From: an uncultured Emticicia sp.
GTDB taxonomy: Bacteria > Bacteroidota > Bacteroidia > Cytophagales > Spirosomataceae
Assembly (NCBI RefSeq): GCF_937903345.1
Contig: NZ_CALCZQ010000045.1
Coordinates: forward strand, 28,561 to 92,560
DNA length: 64,000 nt
Direction of reading: 5' to 3'
Position 1 is the first letter of the stretch; every line of letters starts with the position of its first letter. The notes below the pieces were generated by a model. The model saw only the letters and a program-made list of their open reading frames with translations, was not told the DNA's origin and searched no databases. Below are positions 35,266 through 44,549 of the stretch, piece after piece. Made by a program: the position numbers and the translations under genes.

Positions 35266-36498
35266 TTATTTATTTGGAAATGCTGCTAACACTTTCTTTA
35301 CAACGCCATCCATTGCCTCTGTGGAAATCCATCTTACAACCATCACCAAATCATGGTCTGGGTCAACGTAAATCATGTTAGTTCCATTTCCAAGATGGTA
35401 AAATGATTTTGCCGAAGCACTTGGTAATAGTTTTTGATCCGTATTCAAAAACCAATTCATATAACCATACGTGGGTTGAGCGGATGTAGGCGTCAGGGCT
35501 TGATTTACCCAATTTTCTGATAAAACCTGTTGATCATTCCATTTTCCTTTATTCAATGATAGCAAACCAAAACGCCCCATATCGTAGGCGTTGATAAACA
35601 TACCTCCTCCCCAATGTCCTCCTCCACTAACAGACTGAACTGCTTGCCCATCCAAAACAATCCAAGAGTTTCGGTAGCCTGTCCAACGCCAAGTATTTGA
35701 GGCACCAATTTTATCCATTAAGTTCTCTTTCAAAACTTGTGGCAAAGGTTTTCTCCAAACACTTAGTGCCGCTAAAGAAAGTACATTAACTCTCACATCA
35801 TTATATTCATAAACGCTTCCTTGTTTATTTCTGGGTCTATTTAGCCATTTTGAAGCATCTTTGTCTGGGCGGTCAGCCCAATCTGGTTTCCCCCAAAGTG
35901 TACCTTCCCAATCGCTAGTTTGACGAAGAAGTGAATTCCAAGTAATCGTTTTATTATGAGGTGTATCAAAAAGTTGAAATAATTCTGGCTTTCCAAAATC
36001 CTCAGCTGAACGATTGACTGGGTTTCCATAAATTTCGATTGGAGGAACGTAGGCAGCAACCGTATCCGTTACATTTTTGATTAAACCACGATCGACAGCC
36101 AAGCCAACAACACTTGATAAAAAACTTTTTGTCACACTGTGTGTAATATCGCATCGGTCTGGTTCTCCCCATTGAGCAACAATGTATCCTTTGTGAATAA
36201 TTAAACCAGTAGGTTCACCACGCTCGGCAAAAGGCCCAATTGCAAAACCGAATGGTTCTTTTCCAAAAGACTGATAATGAGACACTTCCATATTTCGTGG
36301 GTTTTTTATTTCATTCTCTTGGGCAAATTTTATGGTTTCATTTATTTTATCAATATTAAGTCCAAATTCAGTAGGATTCTTAGAAATCCATTGGTTGTAA
36401 GCAGGAAAATATGCTTCTGTTTTAGTTTTTTGTGCAAAACAAAACGTGAAAATTATTGAAAATAAAAGGGTAAAACTTGAAAAGAAAACTTTATTCAT
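35266..36498 (-). CDS. exported serine hydrolase, class C beta-lactamase fold
   Basis: A 410-residue protein with a signal ending CFAQ. The catalytic SxxK is SVTKSFL (Ser121, Lys124), and VYEYNDVRVN carries the YxN motif. The C-terminal part has the barrel strand YHLGNGTNMIYVDP with an HxG-type element. The class includes beta-lactamases, DD-peptidases and esterases, and this one cannot be assigned further. It leads the leftward operon with NIPSNAP and the YdjC-like enzyme, so an esterase acting on decorated sugars is possible. Confidence 0.85.
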   Translation of the reverse strand: MNKVFFSSFTLLFSIIFTFCFAQKTKTEAYFPAYNQWISKNPTEFGLNIDKINETIKFAQENEIKNPRNMEVSHYQSFGKEPFGFAIGPFAERGEPTGLIIHKGYIVAQWGEPDRCDITHSVTKSFLSSVVGLAVDRGLIKNVTDTVAAYVPPIEIYGNPVNRSAEDFGKPELFQLFDTPHNKTITWNSLLRQTSDWEGTLWGKPDWADRPDKDASKWLNRPRNKQGSVYEYNDVRVNVLSLAALSVWRKPLPQVLKENLMDKIGASNTWRWTGYRNSWIVLDGQAVQSVSGGGHWGGGMFINAYDMGRFGLLSLNKGKWNDQQVLSENWVNQALTPTSAQPTYGYMNWFLNTDQKLLPSASAKSFYHLGNGTNMIYVDPDHDLVMVVRWISTEAMDGVVKKVLAAFPNK

Positions 36499-36589
36499 AA
36501 TGATTTATTATTTTTGTCTATAAAGATTATATGTAAATTAAACTATTAAAATTATTTTTTGGCTTAATTTGCGATAAATAAATTTAATA

Positions 36590-36949
36590 ATGAGACTTAT
36601 GGAGACAATTGCTCTTTATATATTAGCAGGTTTTTTGATCTTTGCAGGAATTTCTCACTTTACTAAGAAACTTTTTTTCATAAAAGCAATGCCTCCATAC
36701 ATTCCAAAACACGAAGAAATGGTAATTATTAGCGGAATTGCAGAAATTATTTTGGGAATTGGTCTGCTTTTAAGCCAAACACAATTTTTAGCCGCTTGGG
36801 GAATAATTTTATTATTCATTGCTGTATTTCCTGCCAATATCTATATGGCCACTTCGGGTAAATTCAAAAAAATACCACAGTGGTTATTATGGCTTAGACT
36901 TCCCCTACAAATAGTCTTGATTGCTTGGGCCTATCGCTATACAAAATAA
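36590..36949 (+). CDS. DoxX-family membrane protein
   Basis: A 119-residue integral membrane protein with four hydrophobic helices: ALYILAGFLIFAGISHF, MVIISGIAEIILGIGLLL, ILLFIAVFPANIYMA and LQIVLIAWAY. The FPANIYMAT segment and size match DoxX/DoxD-like proteins. The function is unknown. Both ATG 36590 and ATG 36599 are possible starts. It is convergent with the fructokinase gene, 14 bp away. Confidence 0.75.
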   Translation: MRLMETIALYILAGFLIFAGISHFTKKLFFIKAMPPYIPKHEEMVIISGIAEIILGIGLLLSQTQFLAAWGIILLFIAVFPANIYMATSGKFKKIPQWLLWLRLPLQIVLIAWAYRYTK

Positions 36950-36963
36950 ATTCTTATCAAGTA

Positions 36964-37845
36964 TTAATCCATAATTTTCAGAATATCTACTTCCGAAATT
37001 ATTGGCGTTGCACCCTTTTGCGTTGCCACAAAAGCACCTACCGCACAAGCATATTTTAGAGCATCAGCTGGCGTTTCACCGTTGAGCCATTTGGTTATAA
37101 ATGCAGCCAAAAATGAATCACCACTTCCGATTGTATCGTTTACGGTTACTTTAAAACCTTGATGTTCAAACATTTCATAGTTTTCATCAATAAAAAAAGC
37201 ACCATTTGCACCTCTCGTCACAATGATTCCTTTGAGTTTAAATCGTTCTTTCAGGAAGCTAGCATTGTCTATTTGATTACCAAATTGTCCATACCAAGCA
37301 CAAATCATTTCTAATTCTTCGTCATTTACTTTTATTATATCAGCAATTCGAAAAAGTTCATCAGTCAATTTGGGTGAATAAAATGGTTTCCTGAGATTAA
37401 CATCTAAAATTTTCAGTTTGGCACCTACTTGTAGTTGTAAGAGTGTTTGTTTTGAGATTTCATTTCTTAGAGCTAAGCTCCCAAAAACTAGAGCATCTGC
37501 TGCTTGGATAGTACTTTTTGCAAGTTCAGTTAAGCGAATAAAGTCCCAGGCAACGGATTCTATAATTTTATAGGACGGACTACCTTTTTCATCTAACGTT
37601 ACTTCTACAATACCCGTTTGATTTTCGTTTTTTTGAACATTTTCTACTGATAAACCTCTACTTGATAAAAAAGACGTAATTCCTTCTCCCAGTTCATCAT
37701 TACCGACTGCACTAATCATTAGAGCATTCAAGCCTAATTGATTGGCATGAACCGCCACATTCATTGGAGCTCCACCGGCAATTTTACCAGAAGGAAGCAA
37801 ATCCCATAATACTTCTCCAAAACAAACTATGCTTTTCTTTGACAT
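36964..37845 (-). CDS. PfkB-family sugar kinase, probable fructokinase
   Basis: A 293-residue ribokinase-fold kinase. It has the N-terminal signature CFGEVLWDLLPSGKIAGGAP, the middle IIVTRGANGAFF and the catalytic DTIGSGDSFLAAF with its Asp base. This should phosphorylate fructose at the end of fructan or sucrose breakdown. The frame opens at 37905, but MSKKSIVCFGEV at 37845 is the family start. The GH32 gene lies 101 bp upstream on the same strand, which supports a fructose substrate. Confidence 0.85.
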   Translation of the reverse strand: MSKKSIVCFGEVLWDLLPSGKIAGGAPMNVAVHANQLGLNALMISAVGNDELGEGITSFLSSRGLSVENVQKNENQTGIVEVTLDEKGSPSYKIIESVAWDFIRLTELAKSTIQAADALVFGSLALRNEISKQTLLQLQVGAKLKILDVNLRKPFYSPKLTDELFRIADIIKVNDEELEMICAWYGQFGNQIDNASFLKERFKLKGIIVTRGANGAFFIDENYEMFEHQGFKVTVNDTIGSGDSFLAAFITKWLNGETPADALKYACAVGAFVATQKGATPIISEVDILKIMD

Positions 37846-37946
37846 TTTATTAATTGATAGCTGATTTCTAGTAATAATAAAAATCAATATGGCAGGAACA
37901 TCCAAATTTAAAATTCGTAAAATAGAATTTTGAATACTAAAACGAT

Positions 37947-39488
37947 CTATTTTTTAGCCCAAACTGATCTCAATTGAAATAATGTACCGGAAGTTAATTC
38001 GACATTTCCGTCTTTACTGTAAAGTTCAATTTTTGTATAATCTTTGGTAGGAAAAAATAAATCTGTTAAGGCAATTTTTCCGCCATTTATAAAAACTTCA
38101 ATTGAAGCATTATCTATTAAAGCCTTGATTGTCAATACGTTATCATCAATAAAAGGTGCAGTATGTTTCTTGGCAAATTTTGAAGTAAAATCAGATTTTC
38201 CTGCATTAGTTCGGTCGATAAAAATTTGCTTTGAAGCTTTATCTAGACCAATAATCAATTTTTCATTCTCAGAATTTGACAAAATAAAACCAAACTCACT
38301 TGCGGTTGATTTTGCTACATCAAAAGTCAAATCAAGCTCATTCAAAGCTGATTTATTTTCAATTGGCAAGATATTTATAATCTTTTGTTTTGGAATCTTT
38401 GTGCTGGAAATCCGTAAAGATTCAAGTTGTTTGACAGGCATTTGAATCAAGCGGTAGCCTTCAGGAGTTTTGGCTAAAGATAATTTTCGAGGAACTGTCA
38501 TACCGCTTCTCCAAGTTGAGGTTGGAACTATATTTGCATAATCATCCCAATTCGACATCCAACCGATGTAAATTCTGTCGTTGTTTGGTGCATTAAACCA
38601 TGAAACTCCCGCATAATTATCCGCTCCATAATCTAACCAAAGTTTTTTTTCTGGCGAGTTATCGTTGCTAAAGATTTTTCCATCAAAATTTCCCACAAAA
38701 TATTGAGTGCCAGAGCCACCGTTGATAGCACCCCGACCAATATTTTGAATTAAAACCCATTTTTCTTTACCATTATCGGTCTTGAAAGAAATCAAATCTG
38801 GGCATTCCCAAACACCATCATTTATGCTCTCTTTCATGCCGAATTCACTTGCTTTTTGCCAGTTTTTTAAGTTTGGTGATGTAAAGATTTCTAATTTCTT
38901 TCCAACTGCCAAAGGCATAATCCAGTTTTTAGTATCCGCATGCCAAAACACTTTTGGGTCACGAAAATCGGCATCGCCTTTATTTGGAATAACAGGATTA
39001 TTGGCATATTTCGTCCAAGTTCTGCCTTTATCCAAACTATAAGCAATTCCCTGCGATTCTCGGTCGTTTTTCCCTGCTTTTTCTTTCACCATATCATGGT
39101 AGGTAAAAATCGCAACCAAAGGTTTTTCTTTTCCATTCTGAAAACCAGTTGAATTATTTTCATCAACTACTATGCTTCCCGAAAAAATATAACCAAGCGA
39201 ATCTGGGTAAAGAGCAATCGGTAGATGTTTCCATGAAACTAAATCTTTGCTGATTGCATGCCCCCAGTGCATTGGTCCCCAAACGGTACTATCAGGATTA
39301 TGTTGATAAAATAGGTGGTATTCACCATCGTAATATACGAGACCGTTGGGGTCATTCATCCAACCTTTTTCGGGCGTGAAGTGAAATTGAGGGCGATGCT
39401 GCTCTTGATAATAGGAGTTTGTGGCTTCTTTCTTTTTTTCGCAAGACAAACAAAATAACACAGCCAGTGCCAAAATAGTGTTTTTCAT
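37947..39488 (-). CDS. GH32 fructanase/invertase lipoprotein
   Basis: A 513-residue lipoprotein (signal ending FCLSCEKK) of glycoside hydrolase family 32, splitting beta-fructosides such as sucrose, levan or inulin. The nucleophile Asp is in GWMNDPNGL (Asp46). RDPKVF carries the transition-state Asp and WECPDL the acid/base Glu. A five-blade propeller is followed by a C-terminal beta-sandwich (about 350-510). Lipid anchoring suggests surface or periplasmic action, with fructose passing to the neighbouring PfkB kinase. Confidence 0.92.
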   Translation of the reverse strand: MKNTILALAVLFCLSCEKKKEATNSYYQEQHRPQFHFTPEKGWMNDPNGLVYYDGEYHLFYQHNPDSTVWGPMHWGHAISKDLVSWKHLPIALYPDSLGYIFSGSIVVDENNSTGFQNGKEKPLVAIFTYHDMVKEKAGKNDRESQGIAYSLDKGRTWTKYANNPVIPNKGDADFRDPKVFWHADTKNWIMPLAVGKKLEIFTSPNLKNWQKASEFGMKESINDGVWECPDLISFKTDNGKEKWVLIQNIGRGAINGGSGTQYFVGNFDGKIFSNDNSPEKKLWLDYGADNYAGVSWFNAPNNDRIYIGWMSNWDDYANIVPTSTWRSGMTVPRKLSLAKTPEGYRLIQMPVKQLESLRISSTKIPKQKIINILPIENKSALNELDLTFDVAKSTASEFGFILSNSENEKLIIGLDKASKQIFIDRTNAGKSDFTSKFAKKHTAPFIDDNVLTIKALIDNASIEVFINGGKIALTDLFFPTKDYTKIELYSKDGNVELTSGTLFQLRSVWAKK

Positions 39489-39515
39489 AGGTTTAGTTTA
39501 AGTATTAAAGGTATA

Positions 39516-39549
39516 AAAAAGCCACAACTTAACTAGACTGTGGCTTTTT
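39516..39549 (-). terminator. hairpin terminator after the VPS10-type gene
   Basis: Arms AAAAAGCCACA (39516-39526) and TGTGGCTTTTT (39539-39549) pair perfectly over 11 bp with a 12-nt loop. It lies 15 bp after the leftward stop at 39564. Confidence 0.8.
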
Positions 39550-39563
39550 AAATTTTATAAACT

Positions 39564-42539
39564 TCACTTTAAAATATCAGTCAGACTTTTTAATAATTCT
39601 TTTGCACTCACCACAACCTGCGTAGTTGGTTTACTATCAGCATCTTGTAAAATATTATGAATGGATGCTAAACCTGATTGAATCTTTTTTAATTCCGCTT
39701 CTTTTGAATCAAACTTTTTTAAACCCTCTTCAGTCATTCTGATTCTCTGACGCAAATCTTTTATTTTTTCTAATTCCGCTTCAATTTTTTTTCTTCCTTC
39801 GTAGCAATCCAATGACAAATCATGTTGGAGTTTTAGATCAACAATTGAAGTTTTAACTCGTGGATCCATTTTTACTAAAAAAGATTGTTCGCTAGATTTT
39901 TCATTAACTGACAATTTAGCGATATAATTACCAGGCATCACCCAAGGTGAAGTAGCATCAGGAGCAGTATTCTGATAAACTGCAGAAATCGGATATGATG
40001 GAGGCAAATTTAACGGAGGATAATGCAAATCCCACATAAAACGATGAGAACCAGCATCAGCCGAAAGAATTTGTTGCGGACGAATCCAATAATGTGGAAT
40101 GTTCAGGTCTGGCAATTCGTAAGGTTTATCATTGCTCGTAAAGGTTCGGACAAGTTTACGATTGGAATCATAAATTTCTAATTTTACAACTCCATTAACC
40201 TTTTCTTTTAAATAATAATTAATGACCGCTCCATCGGGAGGATTTTGCCCTTGTGGTTCTTCTTGTGTAATTGGTGTATCGGTGTAAGTACTCCAACGTA
40301 CGCGATGAGTATTTTGTGGTTTATATAAAAATGCTTCAGTTTTGGTAAGCTCATCAGACATTTGGCGTAAAGGTGTAATATCATCTAAAATCCAGAAACT
40401 ACGTCCGTGCGTACCTACCACAATATCATCGTCTTTTATTACCAAATCTCTAATACTAGTTGCAGGCATATTTAGCCTTAATGATTGCCAATTTTCACCA
40501 TCATCAAACGATACATATACGGCATTTTCAGAACCCGCAAATAACAATCCTTTGCGAGAAGGATCTTCACGAACTGTATTGATTGGTTCATTGGGCAAAC
40601 CCTTAACGATTTCTTTCCAATTTTTTCCGCCATCTTTTGTACGGAAAATATGCGGACGTTGGTCGTCGAGTCTGATTCGATTAACTGCCACAAAAGCCAC
40701 ATTTTTATCAAAATGCCCAGCGTCAATTTGCGAAATTTTCGACCAAATCCAAAAATCATTTTGCTCACCCTTCGGTGTTGGTGGAGTTACATTTTGCCAA
40801 GTTTTCCCACCATCTTTTGTTATATGAATCAAGCCATCATCTGTTCCAGCCCAAATTACGTTAATGTCTTTTGGTGAAGGTGCAATTGCATAAATCACTC
40901 CTCGTCGGGGCATTTTTTTCATAGCCTCATTAGTGAAAACATTGAAGCTTTGAGGAAGTTTATCATAGGTGTCACGCGTCAAATCTGGGCTTATTACCTC
41001 CCATAAATCACCACCTGTTTTGGTCTTAAACAACACATTTCCGGCAAAAAACAAAGATTTTTTATCAACTGGTGAAAACAAAACTGGGGCTGTACGAATA
41101 AAACGATACTTTCCAGAACGAACTGCTTCAGGAGCAATATTTTGTGTTTGCCCAGTTCGTTTGTCATATTTTGTAACCTTTCCGCCATAAATAATATTGG
41201 GATCGAGTGGGTCTGCGGCAATATATCCATACTCCTCTACTCCTACTGGATGCCAATCACGGAAGCTAATAATTCCATCATTTCCACGAGAAGTAACACC
41301 GACCGAACCACTTTCTTGCTGCCCGCCATAAACATTGTATGGAAAAGCATTATCGGTACTAACATGATAAAACTGTGCCGTTGGCTGATTATACCACGAA
41401 GAAAAAGTTTGTCCGCCATTGACAGTTATAATTGCTCCTTGATCAGCTGCCAAAAGCATAATATCAGGATTATTTGGGTTTATCCAAAGTCTGTGATAAT
41501 CATCTCCTCCAGGAGCCCCACGAAAGGCTGTCCAAGTTTTGCCTGCATCTTCTGACTTCCAAGTGTCGACATCGGCACTAAAAACAATATCAGGGTTTGT
41601 CGGATGCACTTTTACTTCGGCAAAATCGCTTCCACGCCCCCAAATTCTTGGGTCTTGACTGACGAGTGACCAAGATTCACCCGCATCAATTGATTTAAAA
41701 ACTCCGCCTCCTTCGGGCGAATCAACGGTTGCATATAGGCGATTAGGGTCGCTTGGGGCAATACAAAATCCAATTCGACCTAAACCTTGTTCATAAGTTG
41801 GTAAACCTTTGGTTAGTTTTTTCCAAGTTGTGCCACCATCTATTGATTTGTACATTCCACTTTCGGGGCCTTGCCAAGCACCATTTTCCCACGGGCCTTG
41901 GCGAGCCGCCCAAAGATCAGCATAAACTACATTAGGATTTTTCGGGTCGATTGTTACTTGAATTGCACCAGTATTTTCATCTTTATACAAAACTCGTTCC
42001 CAAGTTTTTCCGCCATTGCTTGTTCGATAAACACCTCTTTCCGTATTTGGTCCATAAGGATGTCCCAAAACTGCAGCAAAAACTCGGTTTTCGTTAGTTG
42101 GGTCAATCGCCAAACCGCCAATTTGCTGACCATCTTTTAGTCCAGTATTTATCCAAGTTTTACCTTCATCTGTCGATTTGTAAACACCATTCCCTACGGA
42201 TAAATCTGGTCGTTGAATACCTTCACCCGAAGCTACATAAATTACATTTGGATTTGATGGGGCAACGGCCACATCACCCACCGAACCAGTGGGTTGGTCG
42301 TCAAAAATTGGCAACCATGTACGGCCATAATCCGTTGTTTTCCAAACACCACCATTGTTTACGCCGATATAAAAAACGTTGGGCTTTTGTGGAACTCCGA
42401 CAGCTCCAACAGTTCTACCGCCACGATGAGGACCAATCATTCGCCATTTCATGCTATCGAAAAGCTTTGAACTGTAACTTTGAGCAGTGCTGTAAATACT
42501 TAATAGTGAGAAGATTATACTAAAAATTTTAATTTTCAT
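39564..42539 (-). CDS. exported VPS10/sortilin-type BNR-repeat propeller protein
   Basis: A 991-residue exported protein. It has many Asp-box/BNR strands of the form SxDxGxTW (KTTDYGRTWLP, KSTDEGKTWIN, RTSNGGKTWER, HITKDGGKTW), giving a large beta-propeller like sortilin and VPS10-domain glycosyl hydrolases. A C-terminal region from about 760 is beta-rich and ends in a helical segment. The frame opens at 42611; MKIKIFSII at 42539 starts the signal peptide (ending YSTAQ) and is preferred. It may be a glycan-binding or sialidase-like protein; no catalytic residues can be named. Confidence 0.82.
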   Translation of the reverse strand: MKIKIFSIIFSLLSIYSTAQSYSSKLFDSMKWRMIGPHRGGRTVGAVGVPQKPNVFYIGVNNGGVWKTTDYGRTWLPIFDDQPTGSVGDVAVAPSNPNVIYVASGEGIQRPDLSVGNGVYKSTDEGKTWINTGLKDGQQIGGLAIDPTNENRVFAAVLGHPYGPNTERGVYRTSNGGKTWERVLYKDENTGAIQVTIDPKNPNVVYADLWAARQGPWENGAWQGPESGMYKSIDGGTTWKKLTKGLPTYEQGLGRIGFCIAPSDPNRLYATVDSPEGGGVFKSIDAGESWSLVSQDPRIWGRGSDFAEVKVHPTNPDIVFSADVDTWKSEDAGKTWTAFRGAPGGDDYHRLWINPNNPDIMLLAADQGAIITVNGGQTFSSWYNQPTAQFYHVSTDNAFPYNVYGGQQESGSVGVTSRGNDGIISFRDWHPVGVEEYGYIAADPLDPNIIYGGKVTKYDKRTGQTQNIAPEAVRSGKYRFIRTAPVLFSPVDKKSLFFAGNVLFKTKTGGDLWEVISPDLTRDTYDKLPQSFNVFTNEAMKKMPRRGVIYAIAPSPKDINVIWAGTDDGLIHITKDGGKTWQNVTPPTPKGEQNDFWIWSKISQIDAGHFDKNVAFVAVNRIRLDDQRPHIFRTKDGGKNWKEIVKGLPNEPINTVREDPSRKGLLFAGSENAVYVSFDDGENWQSLRLNMPATSIRDLVIKDDDIVVGTHGRSFWILDDITPLRQMSDELTKTEAFLYKPQNTHRVRWSTYTDTPITQEEPQGQNPPDGAVINYYLKEKVNGVVKLEIYDSNRKLVRTFTSNDKPYELPDLNIPHYWIRPQQILSADAGSHRFMWDLHYPPLNLPPSYPISAVYQNTAPDATSPWVMPGNYIAKLSVNEKSSEQSFLVKMDPRVKTSIVDLKLQHDLSLDCYEGRKKIEAELEKIKDLRQRIRMTEEGLKKFDSKEAELKKIQSGLASIHNILQDADSKPTTQVVVSAKELLKSLTDILK

Positions 42540-42663
42540 GTGTATATAGGTTTTGGTGAAGCTCAATGGTATTGGGTTCAATTTATGAAAAAACTTTATA
42601 TTTTTTAACAATTACAAGATGAATAATACTTAAATTGGTTATTCAAAACGAATATTCTAAAAA

Positions 42664-42685
42664 AAGCCAAACTCTCGCTTGGCTT
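42664..42685 (-). terminator. hairpin terminator after the TIM-barrel gene
   Basis: Arms AAGCCAA (42664-42670) and TTGGCTT (42679-42685), with a T-run on the leftward side. It lies 9 bp after the stop at 42694. Confidence 0.65.
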
Positions 42686-42693
42686 CTCAATTT

Positions 42694-43551
42694 TCATTTC
42701 AAATTCTTCAAATACTCAATACTCAACGGCACATTTTCGAGTTCGTGCTCACTTTCGTCCTCAATGAAATAGTGTTTGATACCAAACTTATTAGAGAGTT
42801 TGAAAATATTTTTCCAGTCAGCTTGGCCAGTTCCCAAAACTACATCATTTTCGGCAGGTGTATTGCCTGAGAAATTTCCAATGACACCTTTTTTCAAATC
42901 TTTTACGTGCATCAATTTCCAACGATTACCGTATGTTTTTAATAATTTTACTGGATTTCCTCCTCCGTGAAGTACCCACAAAACATCCATTTCAAACGAC
43001 ACATATGCTGGATTTGTATTCTTAAACAAATAATCAAGTAAAGTACCTTTTTCATAAGAACGGAATTCATAGCCATGTGGGTGATAGCAGAAAGTTAGGC
43101 CGTTTTCTTTTAAAAACTTACCAGCTTTATTAAATACTTCAACTGCTTTCTGTGCATCTTCAATCGTAAAATTATCGCCTTTGTGAGGAATCCAAGCACA
43201 CATCACATATTTTGCACCGAAAACATTAGCTTTCTTAACGATATCCATCGAAAGCTTTTCTAATTGGTCATAACCTGCTCCAATCGAAGGAATAGCAATG
43301 CCACGAGCATCGCACATTTTCTTATATTCTTCGTCTGTAACTCCTTTTGCTCCACTTGTTTCTATTTCGGTGATGCCCATTTTCTGGATTTTATCCAAAG
43401 TCCCTGATACGTCTTTCGGAAAATGGTTTCTGAATGTATAGGCTTGTACACCAAATGGATAAGTATAAATGTTTTTGCTATTTGGCTGGGCAAAAATTTC
43501 TTGAGAGAAAGTAAGCACAAACAGCATTGTAAAAATTGAAAGTTTTTTCAT
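42694..43551 (-). CDS. exported sugar phosphate isomerase/epimerase-like TIM barrel
   Basis: A 285-residue xylose-isomerase-like TIM-barrel protein with a signal peptide ending IFAQ, so it acts in the periplasm on free sugars rather than sugar phosphates. It shows MGITEIETSGAKG, TFCYHPHGYEF, VSFEMDVLWVLHGG and KHYFIEDESEHEL, with Glu/Asp/His ligands typical of the metal centre. Periplasmic members in Bacteroidota often accompany Gfo/Idh enzymes, fitting 3-keto-sugar metabolism; that link is inference. A 173-bp gap separates it from the bicupin gene. Confidence 0.8.
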   Translation of the reverse strand: MKKLSIFTMLFVLTFSQEIFAQPNSKNIYTYPFGVQAYTFRNHFPKDVSGTLDKIQKMGITEIETSGAKGVTDEEYKKMCDARGIAIPSIGAGYDQLEKLSMDIVKKANVFGAKYVMCAWIPHKGDNFTIEDAQKAVEVFNKAGKFLKENGLTFCYHPHGYEFRSYEKGTLLDYLFKNTNPAYVSFEMDVLWVLHGGGNPVKLLKTYGNRWKLMHVKDLKKGVIGNFSGNTPAENDVVLGTGQADWKNIFKLSNKFGIKHYFIEDESEHELENVPLSIEYLKNLK

Positions 43552-43724
43552 TTCGATTGGTTTGTTTAAGGTTGAATATGGCTTAAATGCCTTTACATTA
43601 CACTTGTAAAATATTAATTACTAACACATTATAATTAAAATCATGCAATTTTTTTTGAAGAGTAAAGATAATGGATTAAATGAAAAACTTAACTTCTAAT
43701 TCATAAATCCTATTAGTCCAATTT

Positions 43725-44522
43725 CTACTCAAACTGAAAAGCAAAGTAGGTACATGTTCCTTTGCCAACGTTTTTTATTCCGTGTAAATCGTTTGATTGT
43801 AAAAAAATAATATCGCCAACTTTTGAGTCTTGCCAAACTCCGTTGATAGTTTCTTGTGCTTTGCTGTCTTTTTCGTTGTCTTGGCTATTTATTAAAAAGA
43901 TAATTTCAGCTGGATTATGTTGATGTGCATCATGGCTCATCAATCCTTCGTTGAGCGTAGTAACATGCATTTCAAAGCGTTTACACATACTTGTTGAGCG
44001 ATTAAAAAAATCTCTTCGACCACCTTTAGTATTAGTTTTGAAAGCAATCTCGTCCCAATTGAGCAGTAGAGAACCGCCTGCTTTTTTACCTCTTTCAATA
44101 TCTACTGGCTCAACAGAGTTTAATTGAAATACATAATAGGTAGTGTTTTTTTCACTCATATTAACATTTTCTCTCATATCTCCAGACATAATGAGAGCAA
44201 TTCCACCAGGCTTTAAAACTTTGGTTTTACCTTCAATGGTTACGGTCAATTCACCTTCTTTCACAATAATTAACTCTTCATTTTCTTGTCTGTAGGCTTC
44301 TGGTCGCATTCGTCCTTTTGGAAGAAGCGTAGAAGCATGAACTTTACAAAGCTTAAAATGCGGCGTTGTTCCTTCCAAAATTTGACGAGCCTCACCTTGT
44401 GGTCTTTTTGCAACCACCAAATCGTCCCATTTGTAAACTTTTGATTCTATAAGTTTCCCTTGTGAAAAAACAACACTTTGAACCAAAAACATTAGTAGCA
44501 TTAACATTTCAAAATTTTTCAT
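43725..44522 (-). CDS. exported bicupin protein
   Basis: A 265-residue protein with a signal ending VVFSQ and two cupin barrels. The first includes RQENEELIIVKEGELTVTIE and KVLKPGGIALIMSGD; the second has SHDAHQHNPAEIIFL with metal-binding His and DIIFLQSNDLHGIKN. It probably binds a metal and a sugar-like ligand. It follows the GH9 gene by 27 bp and should be co-transcribed with it. No enzymatic activity can be assigned. Confidence 0.75.
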   Translation of the reverse strand: MKNFEMLMLLMFLVQSVVFSQGKLIESKVYKWDDLVVAKRPQGEARQILEGTTPHFKLCKVHASTLLPKGRMRPEAYRQENEELIIVKEGELTVTIEGKTKVLKPGGIALIMSGDMRENVNMSEKNTTYYVFQLNSVEPVDIERGKKAGGSLLLNWDEIAFKTNTKGGRRDFFNRSTSMCKRFEMHVTTLNEGLMSHDAHQHNPAEIIFLINSQDNEKDSKAQETINGVWQDSKVGDIIFLQSNDLHGIKNVGKGTCTYFAFQFE

Positions 44523-44549
44523 AAAAATTAGGGTAAAAAGGGTAAAACA

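Noticed and set aside
40342..40827. Rightward 161-codon ORF opposite the VPS10-type gene
   Set aside because: Shadow of a long, clearly family-like leftward gene; no signal or motif.
42098..42523. Rightward 141-codon ORF opposite the VPS10-type gene
   Set aside because: Composition and position are those of a shadow of the BNR-repeat coding frame.
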